64,000 bases of DNA from a virus, in IMG/VR virus record IMGVR_UViG_3300038410_000026, positions 31,393 through 95,392 of that record, one strand, 5' to 3'. The notes beneath the pieces are model-generated. The model saw nothing but the letters and a program-made list of their open reading frames with translations. It ran no database searches and was not told the DNA's origin. The first letter of the stretch is position 1. Each line of letters opens with the position of its first letter. Shown piece after piece: positions 1 to 6,674 of this stretch. Made by a program: the position numbers and the translations under genes.

Positions 1-1
1 G

Positions 2-211
2 GCCGAGCAGTTCATACAGGCCCGCATCCGTCAGGATATATTCTCACTAGCCGAGGGGACCGTAACCATTCAATGGCCAGCCGCGCTCAGTGCTGAGAGC
101 TTTCAGGATCTCGCCGACTGGCTGGATATTGTGAAGAGGAAGATCGGAAGATCCGTCAAGGCTGCTGAACCCGGTCTTAATTTCGGCGACCCGAGCATGT
201 ACAAGCCGTAA
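2..211 (+). CDS. C-terminal fragment of unrecognised protein (start outside window)
   Basis: An open frame runs from the window edge to a TAA at 209-211 and gives 69 residues, so only the C-terminus is visible. The fragment has a TIQWP segment followed by a helical stretch rich in Asp, Trp and Leu (LADWLDIVKRK) and a short tail ending in MYKP. I do not recognise the family. It is the only rightward gene before the leftward Ro60 operon, so the two converge around 211-291. That it is coding rests on the unbroken frame and the protein-like composition. Confidence 0.55.
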   Translation, partial: AEQFIQARIRQDIFSLAEGTVTIQWPAALSAESFQDLADWLDIVKRKIGRSVKAAEPGLNFGDPSMYKP

Positions 212-290
212 GGACAGTGCGAAATTTCCCTCTCCCGACCGCCACCAAGGATCAATGCAACATTAGGACACTACCCGGAACCGTGGGCTT

Positions 291-599
291 TCATTCTGCC
301 GGAATGGCAGCCTCCAACTCCGCAATTTCTTTCCGGAGAGCTTCCCGCTTCTCCTCGGCGGTCTTCAGAGACTCTAGCCGGATCTTGGCCTCACGCAACC
401 GCTTGGCCATAACGTCGGTCTTGCGGGTGCGAACCTCACGCTTCAATTCAGAGATCCGTTCATCGAGCCACACCGGGGCATCGGTAGAAAGCTCCATGTA
501 GCACCGCTTCAAGGAGGTAGCTGTGCCATAAAGATAAACCACCTCTTCGAGCGACAAGCGAATCAGGTCCAGGTTCTTTAGCTCATCCAATTCCAGCAT
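291..599 (-). CDS. Coiled-coil protein translationally coupled to Ro60
   Basis: This 102-residue protein is almost entirely charged helix (ISELKREVRTRK, then EEKREALRKEIAELEA), which suggests a coiled coil. I chose the ATG at 599 because AGAGGAGG lies six bases upstream; an upstream in-frame ATG at 632 has no such site. The start lies inside the end of the Ro60 gene, with a 17-base overlap, so translation is probably coupled and the product may work with Ro60. No enzymatic motif is visible, and the function is unknown. Confidence 0.75.
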   Translation of the reverse strand: MLELDELKNLDLIRLSLEEVVYLYGTATSLKRCYMELSTDAPVWLDERISELKREVRTRKTDVMAKRLREAKIRLESLKTAEEKREALRKEIAELEAAIPAE

Positions 600-2073
600 G
601 TTCAACCTCCTCTTTCTTCTGGGCGAAGACATCTTTCAACTCCAGTAGCGGCGTCTCCATGATCTCGTCGATCAGCGAGTAACGCGATGTTCGCATGGTC
701 TTGATCAGATTGGGCAGCGAGTAGTAGTCTACGTTGCTGCCGCTCAGATCAAACTTCTGGCAATCGATCCCGGCCCGCACGAGCGTTTCGGAGAAAACAT
801 CCTCCGAATCACCGCTCAGTCGGTACAGGTAAACCGTGGGCTCAACGCCTGTGTTTTCAGCATACTTCTTGTAAACGTTGTAGAAGTACGGAGGATTGTT
901 CTCTCCGCCGTCCGAAATTACAGCTATACCGTTGATTTCAAGACCATTATCGATTGCATACTGCAAGCCGCAGCCGATGGAAGTTCCGCCGCAAGCCCTG
1001 ACGTGCTTAGTCGAGGCGCTAAGTTCACTGTAAGTCTTGCCCGTAACCTCTATGTAGCGCGGATAAACATCGAAGAATACCAAATGCACCTCTCCCTGGA
1101 CCAACTTGGCCAGGGTGGATGCGATCATGCGAGATGCTTCGATGGCCACACTCATGGAACCGGACTTATCGCCGAGCACTAGCCAGTTGCCTTCGATGCC
1201 GCCAAGGGTCTTAATCTGCCGCTCCTGAAGGCTATCCAGCTTCTTGCTCAGAACCTCATCGCCGATGGCTTCTGCCGCCCGCGTGGTTTTGAAGGTGACT
1301 TTCTTGCTTTTCGATGCCTTCTCCAGCGCCGATTCGTAGGCTGCCCGCAGCGCCGCGTTGGATTTCACTCCTAGGCGCTCCAGCAGCTTGGTGTTGGTCA
1401 CCAATTCTGTGGGCGTCATACGGTTGATGAGCGCCAACACGAGGTCGGGATCTTTCCGTTTTTCGCCCAAGGCTCCCGTGGCGACCAGAAAGGGGATCTT
1501 GCGATCCATGATCTCGGAGGCGGCTTCCTGGACCGACATATTCTTGAGGTTGGCGATGGCTTCAAATACCGTCCCTTTAGGCTTATCTCCCTTGAATAGA
1601 ATGAGATCCGCCATGGCGGAAGGCTTGGCGTGGGTCAGGGCGTACAGTTCCTTTAGCTTCTTGCGATGCTGTACGGCGGTCCTTTCCCAACGCGCCCAGT
1701 TCGATTCGAGCGTCTTTAGGTAGTTTCCGATCACCCGATCCAGAAGTTTCGCCCGCCCCGGCAGTTTGATCTCCTTGGCAAAACGCAGCGCCCGTACCAG
1801 ATTGCGCGGATCTAGCAGCGAGAGATGCGCGAGGGAATTCTCGACGAATTCTTGCGGGAACTCTCGCGTGGCGAGAGATACCACCGGAAGGGCCACCTTG
1901 GAGTCCCGGATCTGTCCTTTCTTGCGGTTCCAGGCAATTAGGTGCGCCAGGAATTCCGGCTCCTGTTTGGCCGCAATCTGTCCCATGGGCACATATTCGG
2001 CCAGCTTTCCATGCGCCGACCGCGAGAGTTCGGCGATGATTTGGGTCTTTTGGACCCCGGTTTCTTTCTTCAC
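583..2073 (-). CDS. rsr: Ro60/Rsr-like TROVE and von Willebrand factor A protein
   Basis: The N-terminal two thirds is a helical-repeat region of TROVE type, including FLAHLIAWNRKKGQIR. The C-terminal third is a vWA domain with a complete metal-ion-dependent adhesion site: D302, S304 and S306 in DKSGSMS, T364 in GGTSIG and D388 in ISDGGEN. Ro60 proteins are ring-shaped, bind misfolded RNAs and small Y RNAs, and in bacteria can tether the exonuclease PNPase. I placed the start at the GTG at 2073 because AAAAGGAG sits five bases upstream. Earlier in-frame ATGs at 2142 and 2196 have no ribosome site and would run into the hairpin region. The 496-residue length is within the family range. The tRNA-like elements immediately upstream fit a Y RNA partner. 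The symbol follows the bacterial orthologue name. Confidence 0.88.
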   Translation of the reverse strand: MKKETGVQKTQIIAELSRSAHGKLAEYVPMGQIAAKQEPEFLAHLIAWNRKKGQIRDSKVALPVVSLATREFPQEFVENSLAHLSLLDPRNLVRALRFAKEIKLPGRAKLLDRVIGNYLKTLESNWARWERTAVQHRKKLKELYALTHAKPSAMADLILFKGDKPKGTVFEAIANLKNMSVQEAASEIMDRKIPFLVATGALGEKRKDPDLVLALINRMTPTELVTNTKLLERLGVKSNAALRAAYESALEKASKSKKVTFKTTRAAEAIGDEVLSKKLDSLQERQIKTLGGIEGNWLVLGDKSGSMSVAIEASRMIASTLAKLVQGEVHLVFFDVYPRYIEVTGKTYSELSASTKHVRACGGTSIGCGLQYAIDNGLEINGIAVISDGGENNPPYFYNVYKKYAENTGVEPTVYLYRLSGDSEDVFSETLVRAGIDCQKFDLSGSNVDYYSLPNLIKTMRTSRYSLIDEIMETPLLELKDVFAQKKEEVEHAGIG

Positions 2074-2194
2074 TGTCGCTCCTTTTAGTGCGGCAAGTCC
2101 CGGATGCAATTGGCTGTCGGACCAATTGAAAGATGGTGACATGTAAGCTACCGGAGTAGCCGCAACTTCAATGGCGCAAGTCGAACCGGCGTCC

Positions 2195-2227
2195 AAGGCC
2201 CCCGTGAGATTTTTCTTGGGGGGCCTT
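2195..2227 (-). other. Nine-bp GC-rich hairpin between tRNA-like RNAs and Ro60
   Basis: AAGGCCCCC at 2195-2203 pairs perfectly with GGGGGCCTT at 2219-2227 around a 15-base loop. No T-run follows on either strand, so it is a poor intrinsic terminator. It sits directly after a T-arm-like sequence at 2227-2243 on the minus strand. It may be a processing or stabilising hairpin. Alternatively it could be an acceptor-like helix joining the end of that T-arm to the sequence downstream. Confidence 0.5.
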
Positions 2228-2300
2228 TCGGATTCGAACCGAATCGCAACCCTTACGGGCTACTTTGCCAGCGTGTATCCGGTTCAGTAGCGCCAAACTT
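2219..2300 (-). ncRNA. tRNA-like element with T-arm, proximal to Ro60
   Basis: On the minus strand, 2227-2243 forms a five-bp T-arm with the standard TTCGAAT loop. It is preceded by small stems (CCC/GGG within GCAA/TTGC) and by a GGCG...CACGC D-arm-like segment. I could not fold a complete cloverleaf or find a proper anticodon arm, and no upstream sequence pairs with the 3' acceptor side AGGCCCC. It is either a tRNA mimic attached to the adjacent Ro60 gene or a decayed tRNA. Confidence 0.4.
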
Positions 2301-2429
2301 AACGGCGAAAAGTCGGAGTTGAGTTGGTTTGCTCAAAAGGATAAGCATGTACTCGGCTCCAGTATTCGCCGGTCTTGATTCCGGAAAGTCGTCGTGCCGT
2401 AGTTGCCATACCGTTAGGCGATATCTCCC

Positions 2430-2520
2430 GTGGGGGATACCCGGATTTGAACCGGGATACATGTAGGCACTCCAGTATCCGGAAACCTCCAATCCCGGCA
2501 AGTCAGTGAAGAAGTCCCAC
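2430..2520 (-). ncRNA. Second tRNA-like element with T-arm
   Basis: A perfect T-arm lies at 2440-2456 with loop TTCAAAT. The hexamer GTATCC flanks it on both sides (minus strand, 2455-2460 and 2435-2440), and either copy can pair with GGATAC at 2475-2480. GTGGG at 2516-2520 can also pair with CCCAC just beyond the 3' GTATCC. The body lacks a recognisable D-arm and anticodon arm. This looks like a tRNA-mimic module rather than a decoding tRNA. Between here and 2340 there are further short stems, but no complete element that I can define. Confidence 0.4.
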
Positions 2521-2602
2521 CGAAATGGGTGTCCGGATTCGAACCGGAAATTTCTGATTATAAGTCAGATGCTCTACCGTTGAGCTACATGTATCTTCAC
2601 TA
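2505..2602 (-). ncRNA. Y RNA-like / tRNA-like RNA upstream of Ro60
   Basis: The inner part (2525-2594) is tRNA-like. It has a D-arm GCTC/GAGC (2571-2585), a five-bp anticodon arm (2553-2569, loop CTTATAA, nominal anticodon TAT) and a five-bp T-arm with TTCGAAT (2532-2548). The would-be acceptor strands ATACATG and CACCCAT mismatch at three central positions. Instead AGTGAAGA (2594-2601) pairs with TCTTCACT (2505-2512), giving an eight-bp closing stem outside the cloverleaf, plus a possible G-U pair. Bacterial Y RNAs combine a Ro60-binding stem with a tRNA-like module and are often encoded beside rsr, which matches this layout. The conservative alternative is a tRNA-Ile-like gene with a defective acceptor stem. 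Confidence 0.6.
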
Positions 2603-2604
2603 GT

Positions 2605-2677
2605 AGCCGGGAAACTTTTTATCCCCGGCTGCCGATCAAATCTTCCGTGATTCGGCAGAATCACCGCAGCCGGGGAT
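2605..2677. promoter_or_regulatory. Mutually exclusive hairpins next to the Y RNA-like element
   Basis: ATCCCCGGCTGC (2621-2632) and GCAGCCGGGGAT (2666-2677) form a perfect 12-bp inverted repeat with a nested GTGATT/AATCAC stem. The left arm can instead pair with AGCCGGG at 2605-2611. Three segments that pair 1-2 or 2-3 are the arrangement of an attenuator or RNA switch. No U-tract follows on either strand, so termination is not obvious. It could also be part of a longer precursor of the tRNA-like RNAs. Confidence 0.45.
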
Positions 2678-2794
2678 CGGGCTCAGGCTCACTTCTCTAT
2701 CGCTTCTCAAGGGTACAGCCTTAGGATGCTTCCTGTCAACAAAAATCTTATGTTGAGCGCAAAAAATTTTATGCTACAGTTGGTAAGAGGGTAT

Positions 2795-3058
2795 ATGACA
2801 GATGGAAGTGGATCTAACGGTCTCGACAAGCCGCGCTCTGGAAAACCAGCGCCAGCAGGCAGCATCGGCAGCAAGATGCGCATTGCCCGTATGATGGCGG
2901 GTTTGCGGCAAGGGGATCTGGCCAACAGGATGGAGATATCCCAGGTGACGGTCTCCTCGTGGGAAACCGGAAGGACGCATCCCAATGCGCTTCAACTGGA
3001 ACGCTTCGCAAGTGTATTGGGGATGGATTTAGTCATCGAATTCCGCTCGCGCCAGTAG
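2795..3058 (+). CDS. Cro/CI-family helix-turn-helix regulator
   Basis: This 87-residue protein contains a typical XRE-type DNA-binding domain. RIARMMAGLRQGDLANRMEI leads into the recognition helix SQVTVSSWETG, then HPNALQLERFASVLGMDL. The ATG at 2795 follows AGAGGG at short spacing; an upstream in-frame ATG at 2726 has no ribosome site. The gene points toward the cREC gene and overlaps its 3' end by 67 bp. It is probably the local transcription regulator of the left-end module. Its operator is not identified. Confidence 0.85.
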   Translation: MTDGSGSNGLDKPRSGKPAPAGSIGSKMRIARMMAGLRQGDLANRMEISQVTVSSWETGRTHPNALQLERFASVLGMDLVIEFRSRQ

Positions 3059-3363
3059 GGTGAATGGGTTCGCAGGAATCCTAGCATTCTGGCCGATCCA
3101 AGGGGGTTCTGGGAATGAATCTGTACTCCTCCTTCCGGCCAAGATTGGTTTTTCCACATCCAGATCAGGACATCAAGGCCCGTCTTCTGATCCTCCCAGA
3201 AGCCCATCGAGGCCATCGGCGTCAGGTCGTGATCAAGTGAAGCGCACCAGACTTCTCCCGATTGCAACAGCTTGATCGCCTCTTCAACGGTTTTCACCCA
3301 AGTCCAGCCGCACCGGCCATGCTCCCAGGGATCGCGGGTATCGTCCAAAAATAGCTTGATCAT
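2992..3363 (-). CDS. Cyclic-phosphate-processing receiver (cREC-like) protein
   Basis: The 123-residue sequence has the signature of the cREC family: LFLDDTR at residues 4-10, SLDHDL at 42-47 and IHSQN at 82-86, with a glycine soon after. The family is a receiver-domain derivative predicted to act on cyclic phosphate ends of RNA in repair systems. The start overlaps the stop of the upstream membrane protein as ATGA (3360-3363), so the two are translationally coupled. Its location next to Ro60 and tRNA-like RNAs supports an RNA-repair role. The C-terminal 20 residues lie antisense to the HTH gene. Catalytic activity is a prediction. Confidence 0.75.
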   Translation of the reverse strand: MIKLFLDDTRDPWEHGRCGWTWVKTVEEAIKLLQSGEVWCASLDHDLTPMASMGFWEDQKTGLDVLIWMWKNQSWPEGGVQIHSQNPLGSARMLGFLRTHSPYWRERNSMTKSIPNTLAKRSS

Positions 3364-4130
3364 TGGACGGTTTTCACGGTCGGGGTGTTGGTGACGCGAG
3401 TGGCCCCAGGAATCAGGACTCGTAACGCGGTAGGGATAGCTTGACTGGTTAGGTTGTGCCAGAAGCTGGCCTTGGTGGGCTTGAACATATCCCGGATATA
3501 CCCCATGGTTTCAGCTACTTCTGCTGTCCCCTTATGCAATTCCTCGGTGCTGCCAGCGAGTTCCGCTACCATCTTCTTGACGTTTTCATCTCTAGCTAGT
3601 TGATCGGAATGCTCTAGGATCGATTGAAGCACTTTCATGTTTTGGTTGGTTTGATCGGTCAGGACTTGTAGGTTGCGTCCGGATTGCTCCAGTACTGCTG
3701 AGAGTTTTGGCAACAATTCACTGTTGATATTGTGGTCGGAATGCTCGATCAGGGAGCGGGTTGAGAGCATGGTATCGTGCAGGTCTGTCAACACGACGTT
3801 GGCTTTGGCTACCGCCGCCGCCGCGTCCTTTGCTGACTTGTCCCAGTATTCTCTTTGGTTTAGGGAAGCTCTCCGCCATTCATCGGCGCTCAGGCCAAGT
3901 TGCACCAGGACGGCATTGGTGTTGGCCAGCACGCCAGAGAATCCGCGTGGATTTTTGGGATCGATGTAGCTGTTGAGATTAGCTGAAACCTGATCAAGTG
4001 ACTGTGCGGAATGATCGATCCGGGCATTGATTTGAAGCAGGACTGCGGTTGCGGCCACCATGAAGGCGATGATGGCCAGAGCGGAAGCGGCGTGCAGCCA
4101 TTTAAGCAATACGTCTAGGGAGAACTTCAT
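3360..4130 (-). CDS. Membrane-anchored coiled-coil protein
   Basis: This 256-residue protein has one membrane-spanning segment near residues 13-35 (ALAIIAFMVAATAVLL), with a short Lys-containing N-terminus. A long predominantly helical region rich in Ser, Asn, Gln and Leu heptads follows, such as LTDQTNQNMKVLQSILEHSD. It is probably anchored in the inner membrane with the helical part projecting from it. There is no Shine-Dalgarno site before the ATG, and the promoter -10 box lies only six bases away, so the mRNA should be leaderless. It is cotranscribed with the cREC gene. I do not recognise the family. Confidence 0.75.
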   Translation of the reverse strand: MKFSLDVLLKWLHAASALAIIAFMVAATAVLLQINARIDHSAQSLDQVSANLNSYIDPKNPRGFSGVLANTNAVLVQLGLSADEWRRASLNQREYWDKSAKDAAAAVAKANVVLTDLHDTMLSTRSLIEHSDHNINSELLPKLSAVLEQSGRNLQVLTDQTNQNMKVLQSILEHSDQLARDENVKKMVAELAGSTEELHKGTAEVAETMGYIRDMFKPTKASFWHNLTSQAIPTALRVLIPGATRVTNTPTVKTVQ

Positions 4131-4136
4131 GCCAGA

Positions 4137-4165
4137 ATATTAAGCGTGTTGACATTTGTAGTCAA
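4137..4165 (-). promoter_or_regulatory. Sigma70-type promoter giving a leaderless transcript
   Basis: On the minus strand TTGACT (4160-4165) and TAATAT (4137-4142) are separated by exactly 17 bases. The ATG at 4130 is seven bases beyond the end of the -10 box, so transcription should begin at or next to the start codon. It drives the membrane protein and cREC genes. Confidence 0.7.
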
Positions 4166-4190
4166 TAATATTGCAACGGATTTTGCTTGC

Positions 4191-4210
4191 AAAACGCCGA
4201 GCGGCGTTTT
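4191..4210. terminator. Terminator-like hairpin in divergent intergenic region
   Basis: AAAACGCC and GGCGTTTT form a perfect eight-bp stem around GAGC, ending in four T residues on each strand. It could act as a weak bidirectional intrinsic terminator insulating the left module from the rightward genes. The short U-tract makes this tentative. Confidence 0.4.
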
Positions 4211-4347
4211 AATATGTGGCCAAGTGCTGGCGAAAGGAGGTGCGAGAGATCCCGCCGCCTGGACTCTGCTACCATCCCTCCTCCGTATGGTAGACGACGA
4301 GAGCCAACGTCAGTCGGGCGGCGGGTTCTATCGCTGTAATCATATCA

Positions 4348-4557
4348 ATGATATACGCTGAAAGACTAGCGAAGCGTGCGTTTGAGACCTGGGTGGCCAG
4401 CGGAAAGGCACCGGGCCGGAGACGTACCAGGACTTGGGAGCAGTTGTGGCCGTCCGAGCGGTTTGGATGGCAGCAGGTAGCCATGGCAGTGATAAAGGAA
4501 GCAGAAGAGAATCCACCTTCGTTTGCTATAATTTGCAAGGAAGAGGACCATGCCTAA
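4348..4557 (+). CDS. Small hypothetical protein
   Basis: The 69-residue product has the layout AKRAFETWV then WEQLWPSERFGWQQVAMAVIKEA. This aromatic and acidic pattern is shared by many short phage proteins of unknown function. No ribosome site is visible before the ATG at 4348. The end overlaps the start of the next gene by eight bases. I consider it coding because of its composition and the coupled arrangement. Confidence 0.6.
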   Translation: MIYAERLAKRAFETWVASGKAPGRRRTRTWEQLWPSERFGWQQVAMAVIKEAEENPPSFAIICKEEDHA

Positions 4558-5050
4558 AATTGATCCGTACAGCATAGACGTGTACATGGAATTAGACGAA
4601 TGGTTCCGAGAAGATCTGACGGAAGCGTTCCGGGAGCGATATGGCCTTGCGCCACAGTTCTATAGCACCGTGATTGGGTTTCCGTTCCGAGATGTGAAGA
4701 ACGGGAACAGCTACGTGATGATCTGGACCATCGTGATCAACGATATGTCCATGCCGGTGACGGCTGGAGACTACTATCAGGCTTCCGTGGATGGAGATCC
4801 GGAGAAGCTGGCCGGGATCTTGGGGCGTCAATTCAAGCTGTCGCCGGTCCCTTCGCCTCCATTTCCGATCCCGGAGTATGACCCGCATCCCATCGGAAGC
4901 CCCATCAGTTCAGATCCTACGGGCAGGTCTTTTCACCCGTCCGCTACGGACAACTGGCCCACTGGCAAAAATTTCACCGATCCAGTGACCTTGAAGGTAT
5001 ATCGAAAAATTGGCGGCATAACAGGTCCGTACTGGTTCTTGAAGAACTGA
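4550..5050 (+). CDS. Hypothetical protein
   Basis: AGGAAGAGG lies just upstream of the ATG. The 166-residue product begins with an acidic helix (ELDEWFREDLTEAFRERYG), continues as beta-rich sequence to about residue 95, and then becomes Pro-rich (SPPFPIPEYDPHP) before a C-terminal basic tail. I do not recognise the fold. It is part of a tight rightward run of accessory genes. Confidence 0.7.
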   Translation: MPKIDPYSIDVYMELDEWFREDLTEAFRERYGLAPQFYSTVIGFPFRDVKNGNSYVMIWTIVINDMSMPVTAGDYYQASVDGDPEKLAGILGRQFKLSPVPSPPFPIPEYDPHPIGSPISSDPTGRSFHPSATDNWPTGKNFTDPVTLKVYRKIGGITGPYWFLKN

Positions 5051-5064
5051 AAGGAGAAAACGGA

Positions 5065-5943
5065 ATGATAACCGACGACGGGTTGGCCATCATGAGGCAG
5101 GAGGCGCTGGCCAAAGAAGGTTTTCTGAAAGGAGAAATCGGAATGATAACCAAAGGACTCGAAGCAGCAAAATTCGAGGAAACAAACGAAAATAACGAGT
5201 TAGTTAGGAGGATGAAGGGCAAGCGCTTCATCGAATCAGAATTTGCCAAGGAATCCAGGATGAAGCAGGAGGCGATGGCCAGAGAAGGTCTCGTGGGGCG
5301 TTACGAGGACCAAGCCTGGACAGGCCCCGACTCTCCTTTCATATTCCGTACGGTCACCACCGATACGGTCACCACCAACGGAACAAGCTCCGATCCCTTT
5401 TTTCAATGGCAACCGGAGGCTTTTCAGCACAGCCCGCAGCGAGATCATGCAGTTTTTCCTGAAACTCCCGTGGCTGTGGCGGCTCCACGGGCTGAGGCCG
5501 ATGAGGAGTATCTGGGGCTGGCACAGGAATTGGGGATCTCTTCGGCAGCGGTAGACCGCGAAAGGCTCCTGCGGATTCTCGAAGATGAGGGCATCCCTAT
5601 CTACGATCCCGAAAAAGTAAACAAATGGATGGATCACAAGACCCCCCAGGGGAAGACCTGGAAATGGTTTCCGGTGCGGAGTAAGGATCTCGTGCCATCT
5701 TTATTCGATCTCGGGACTAGGATGCAGCGCCTTGGAGTGGGGACCTACCGGCACAGGATTCCGATGCCGGTGCTTGAGACCATCGCCAAGATCTCGCACC
5801 GGATGGAAGAGGCGGTCTTTTTCATCACCGACTATGAGGATAAAAGGCCAGACCCCTTCCTAGCGGTTAGCACCAAAAGCATGGCCAGCGCCGGTGAACT
5901 GTTCATAATCGAACGCTGGGACGAACCGGGGTTCCGCAGGTAA
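5065..5943 (+). CDS. Hypothetical protein with duplicated start-proximal repeats
   Basis: The start is supported by AAAGGAG upstream of ATG 5065. The first third carries two diverged copies of a short repeat, MRQEALAKEGF and MKQEAMAREGL, and a second internal ribosome site. The middle is low-complexity. From about residue 150 it becomes a compact domain (LGISSAAVDRERLLRILEDEGI, then WKWFPVRSKD) ending in a beta-rich segment with LFIIERWDEPGF. The 292-residue protein matches no family I know. It may be made in two lengths. Confidence 0.7.
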   Translation: MITDDGLAIMRQEALAKEGFLKGEIGMITKGLEAAKFEETNENNELVRRMKGKRFIESEFAKESRMKQEAMAREGLVGRYEDQAWTGPDSPFIFRTVTTDTVTTNGTSSDPFFQWQPEAFQHSPQRDHAVFPETPVAVAAPRAEADEEYLGLAQELGISSAAVDRERLLRILEDEGIPIYDPEKVNKWMDHKTPQGKTWKWFPVRSKDLVPSLFDLGTRMQRLGVGTYRHRIPMPVLETIAKISHRMEEAVFFITDYEDKRPDPFLAVSTKSMASAGELFIIERWDEPGFRR

Positions 5944-5960
5944 CATCCAGATTTGGACAT
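5943..5960. repeat. Copy 1 of dispersed CCAGATCTGG palindrome (diverged)
   Basis: ACATCCAGATTTGGACAT is a two-base variant of the 18-bp palindrome found at 12926, 42750, 57181 and 61742. Its right end overlaps the ATG at 5959, where no Shine-Dalgarno site is present. That placement suits an operator or other protein-binding site. Confidence 0.6.
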
Positions 5961-6201
5961 GACGGCTCTGTTGTATAAACAGGATGGGAGAATGCGATTG
6001 GCGGTGGTGGCGAATCCGCCTCCGCCTACACTACTCGAATGGGAAAATGCACGCTTAGATAGCGGGTTTAACGCCTGTTTTGAATTGCCGATGTTTCCCG
6101 TGAAACCTCCCGTGGTCGAGATGGAGCTAGTGGGGTGCGATGACGAGGTGGCCGTCTATGAGGAGAAAGTGCCGGTTCTGCCACCTGGAAGGAAAGGATG
6201 A
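5959..6201 (+). CDS. Small hypothetical protein
   Basis: The ATG at 5959 lies within the dispersed palindrome and has no ribosome site. The TTG at 5953 is an alternative. The 80-residue product is rich in Pro and Val (NPPPPTLLEWE, FPVKPPVVEMELVG) and acidic toward the end. Its stop overlaps the next start as ATGA. No family is recognised. Confidence 0.55.
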   Translation: MTALLYKQDGRMRLAVVANPPPPTLLEWENARLDSGFNACFELPMFPVKPPVVEMELVGCDDEVAVYEEKVPVLPPGRKG

Positions 6202-6359
6202 ATGAAATGATCGTATCCATTGATCAGGTGGCGGCTGCGGCTGCTCTCATGTTCACCGTTGGGGCGTTGCTCGACATCCATTTGAGCGGCAGTGCGAGAA
6301 GGGATCTTGAGAGATTGACAGAAGAGTACAGAAAGCGAATCTCGGTCTTCAGGAAATAA
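6198..6359 (+). CDS. Small single-pass membrane protein
   Basis: This 53-residue gene starts at an ATG preceded by GGAAAGG and overlaps the previous stop by four bases. A hydrophobic stretch (AAAAALMFTVGALLDI) is followed by a basic amphipathic tail (RLTEEYRKRISVFRK). The layout is that of a short membrane peptide with a cytoplasmic charged tail. Function is unknown. Confidence 0.65.
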   Translation: MNEMIVSIDQVAAAAALMFTVGALLDIHLSGSARRDLERLTEEYRKRISVFRK

Positions 6360-6416
6360 AAGAGGGCGGATTGACATCCGCCCAGAAACGAAAGGAGCAA
6401 CACAGAACCGAAAGGT

Positions 6417-6674
6417 GTGTGTCAACTGTATTCTACGTCGTTTTGGCCGCGAGTGCAAGCGGTGTTTACGGTTCAATATCGTTGTCCATACAGGGCTTAC
6501 TGGTACGATCATGGAGAATTTGCAGAGTTCTCAACGGCCTCCAGCGCTGCCGTTGGCCTCTATTTCAAGGAGAGGAAGATAGCTTGTAGAGTAGTGGATG
6601 AAGAAGGCCGCATGATGTACCAGATTCCAAACGAGATTCCTAGAGCGGGGACGATTCCGCAATGTGGAAGGTGA
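6417..6674 (+). CDS. Small hypothetical protein
   Basis: Translation probably begins at the GTG at 6417. AAAGGAG lies about 20 bases upstream and AAAGG immediately before, so the start is uncertain. The 85-residue product contains YRAYWYDHGEFAEFSTASSA and then IACRVVDEEGRMMYQIP, which look like one small folded domain. The end overlaps the next gene. No family is recognised. Confidence 0.55.
   Translation: MCQLYSTSFWPRVQAVFTVQYRCPYRAYWYDHGEFAEFSTASSAAVGLYFKERKIACRVVDEEGRMMYQIPNEIPRAGTIPQCGR

Noticed and set aside
2525-2594. Ordinary tRNA-Ile(TAT) gene
   Set aside because: The three arms are good, but the acceptor strands mismatch at three central positions and an alternative outer stem is perfect. 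I therefore called it Y RNA-like and kept tRNA as the alternative.
4230-4239. Strong Shine-Dalgarno AAAGGAGGTG upstream of an unseen gene
   Set aside because: No start codon with a usable frame follows at normal spacing. Downstream frames stop quickly, so it is probably fortuitous or part of a decayed gene.
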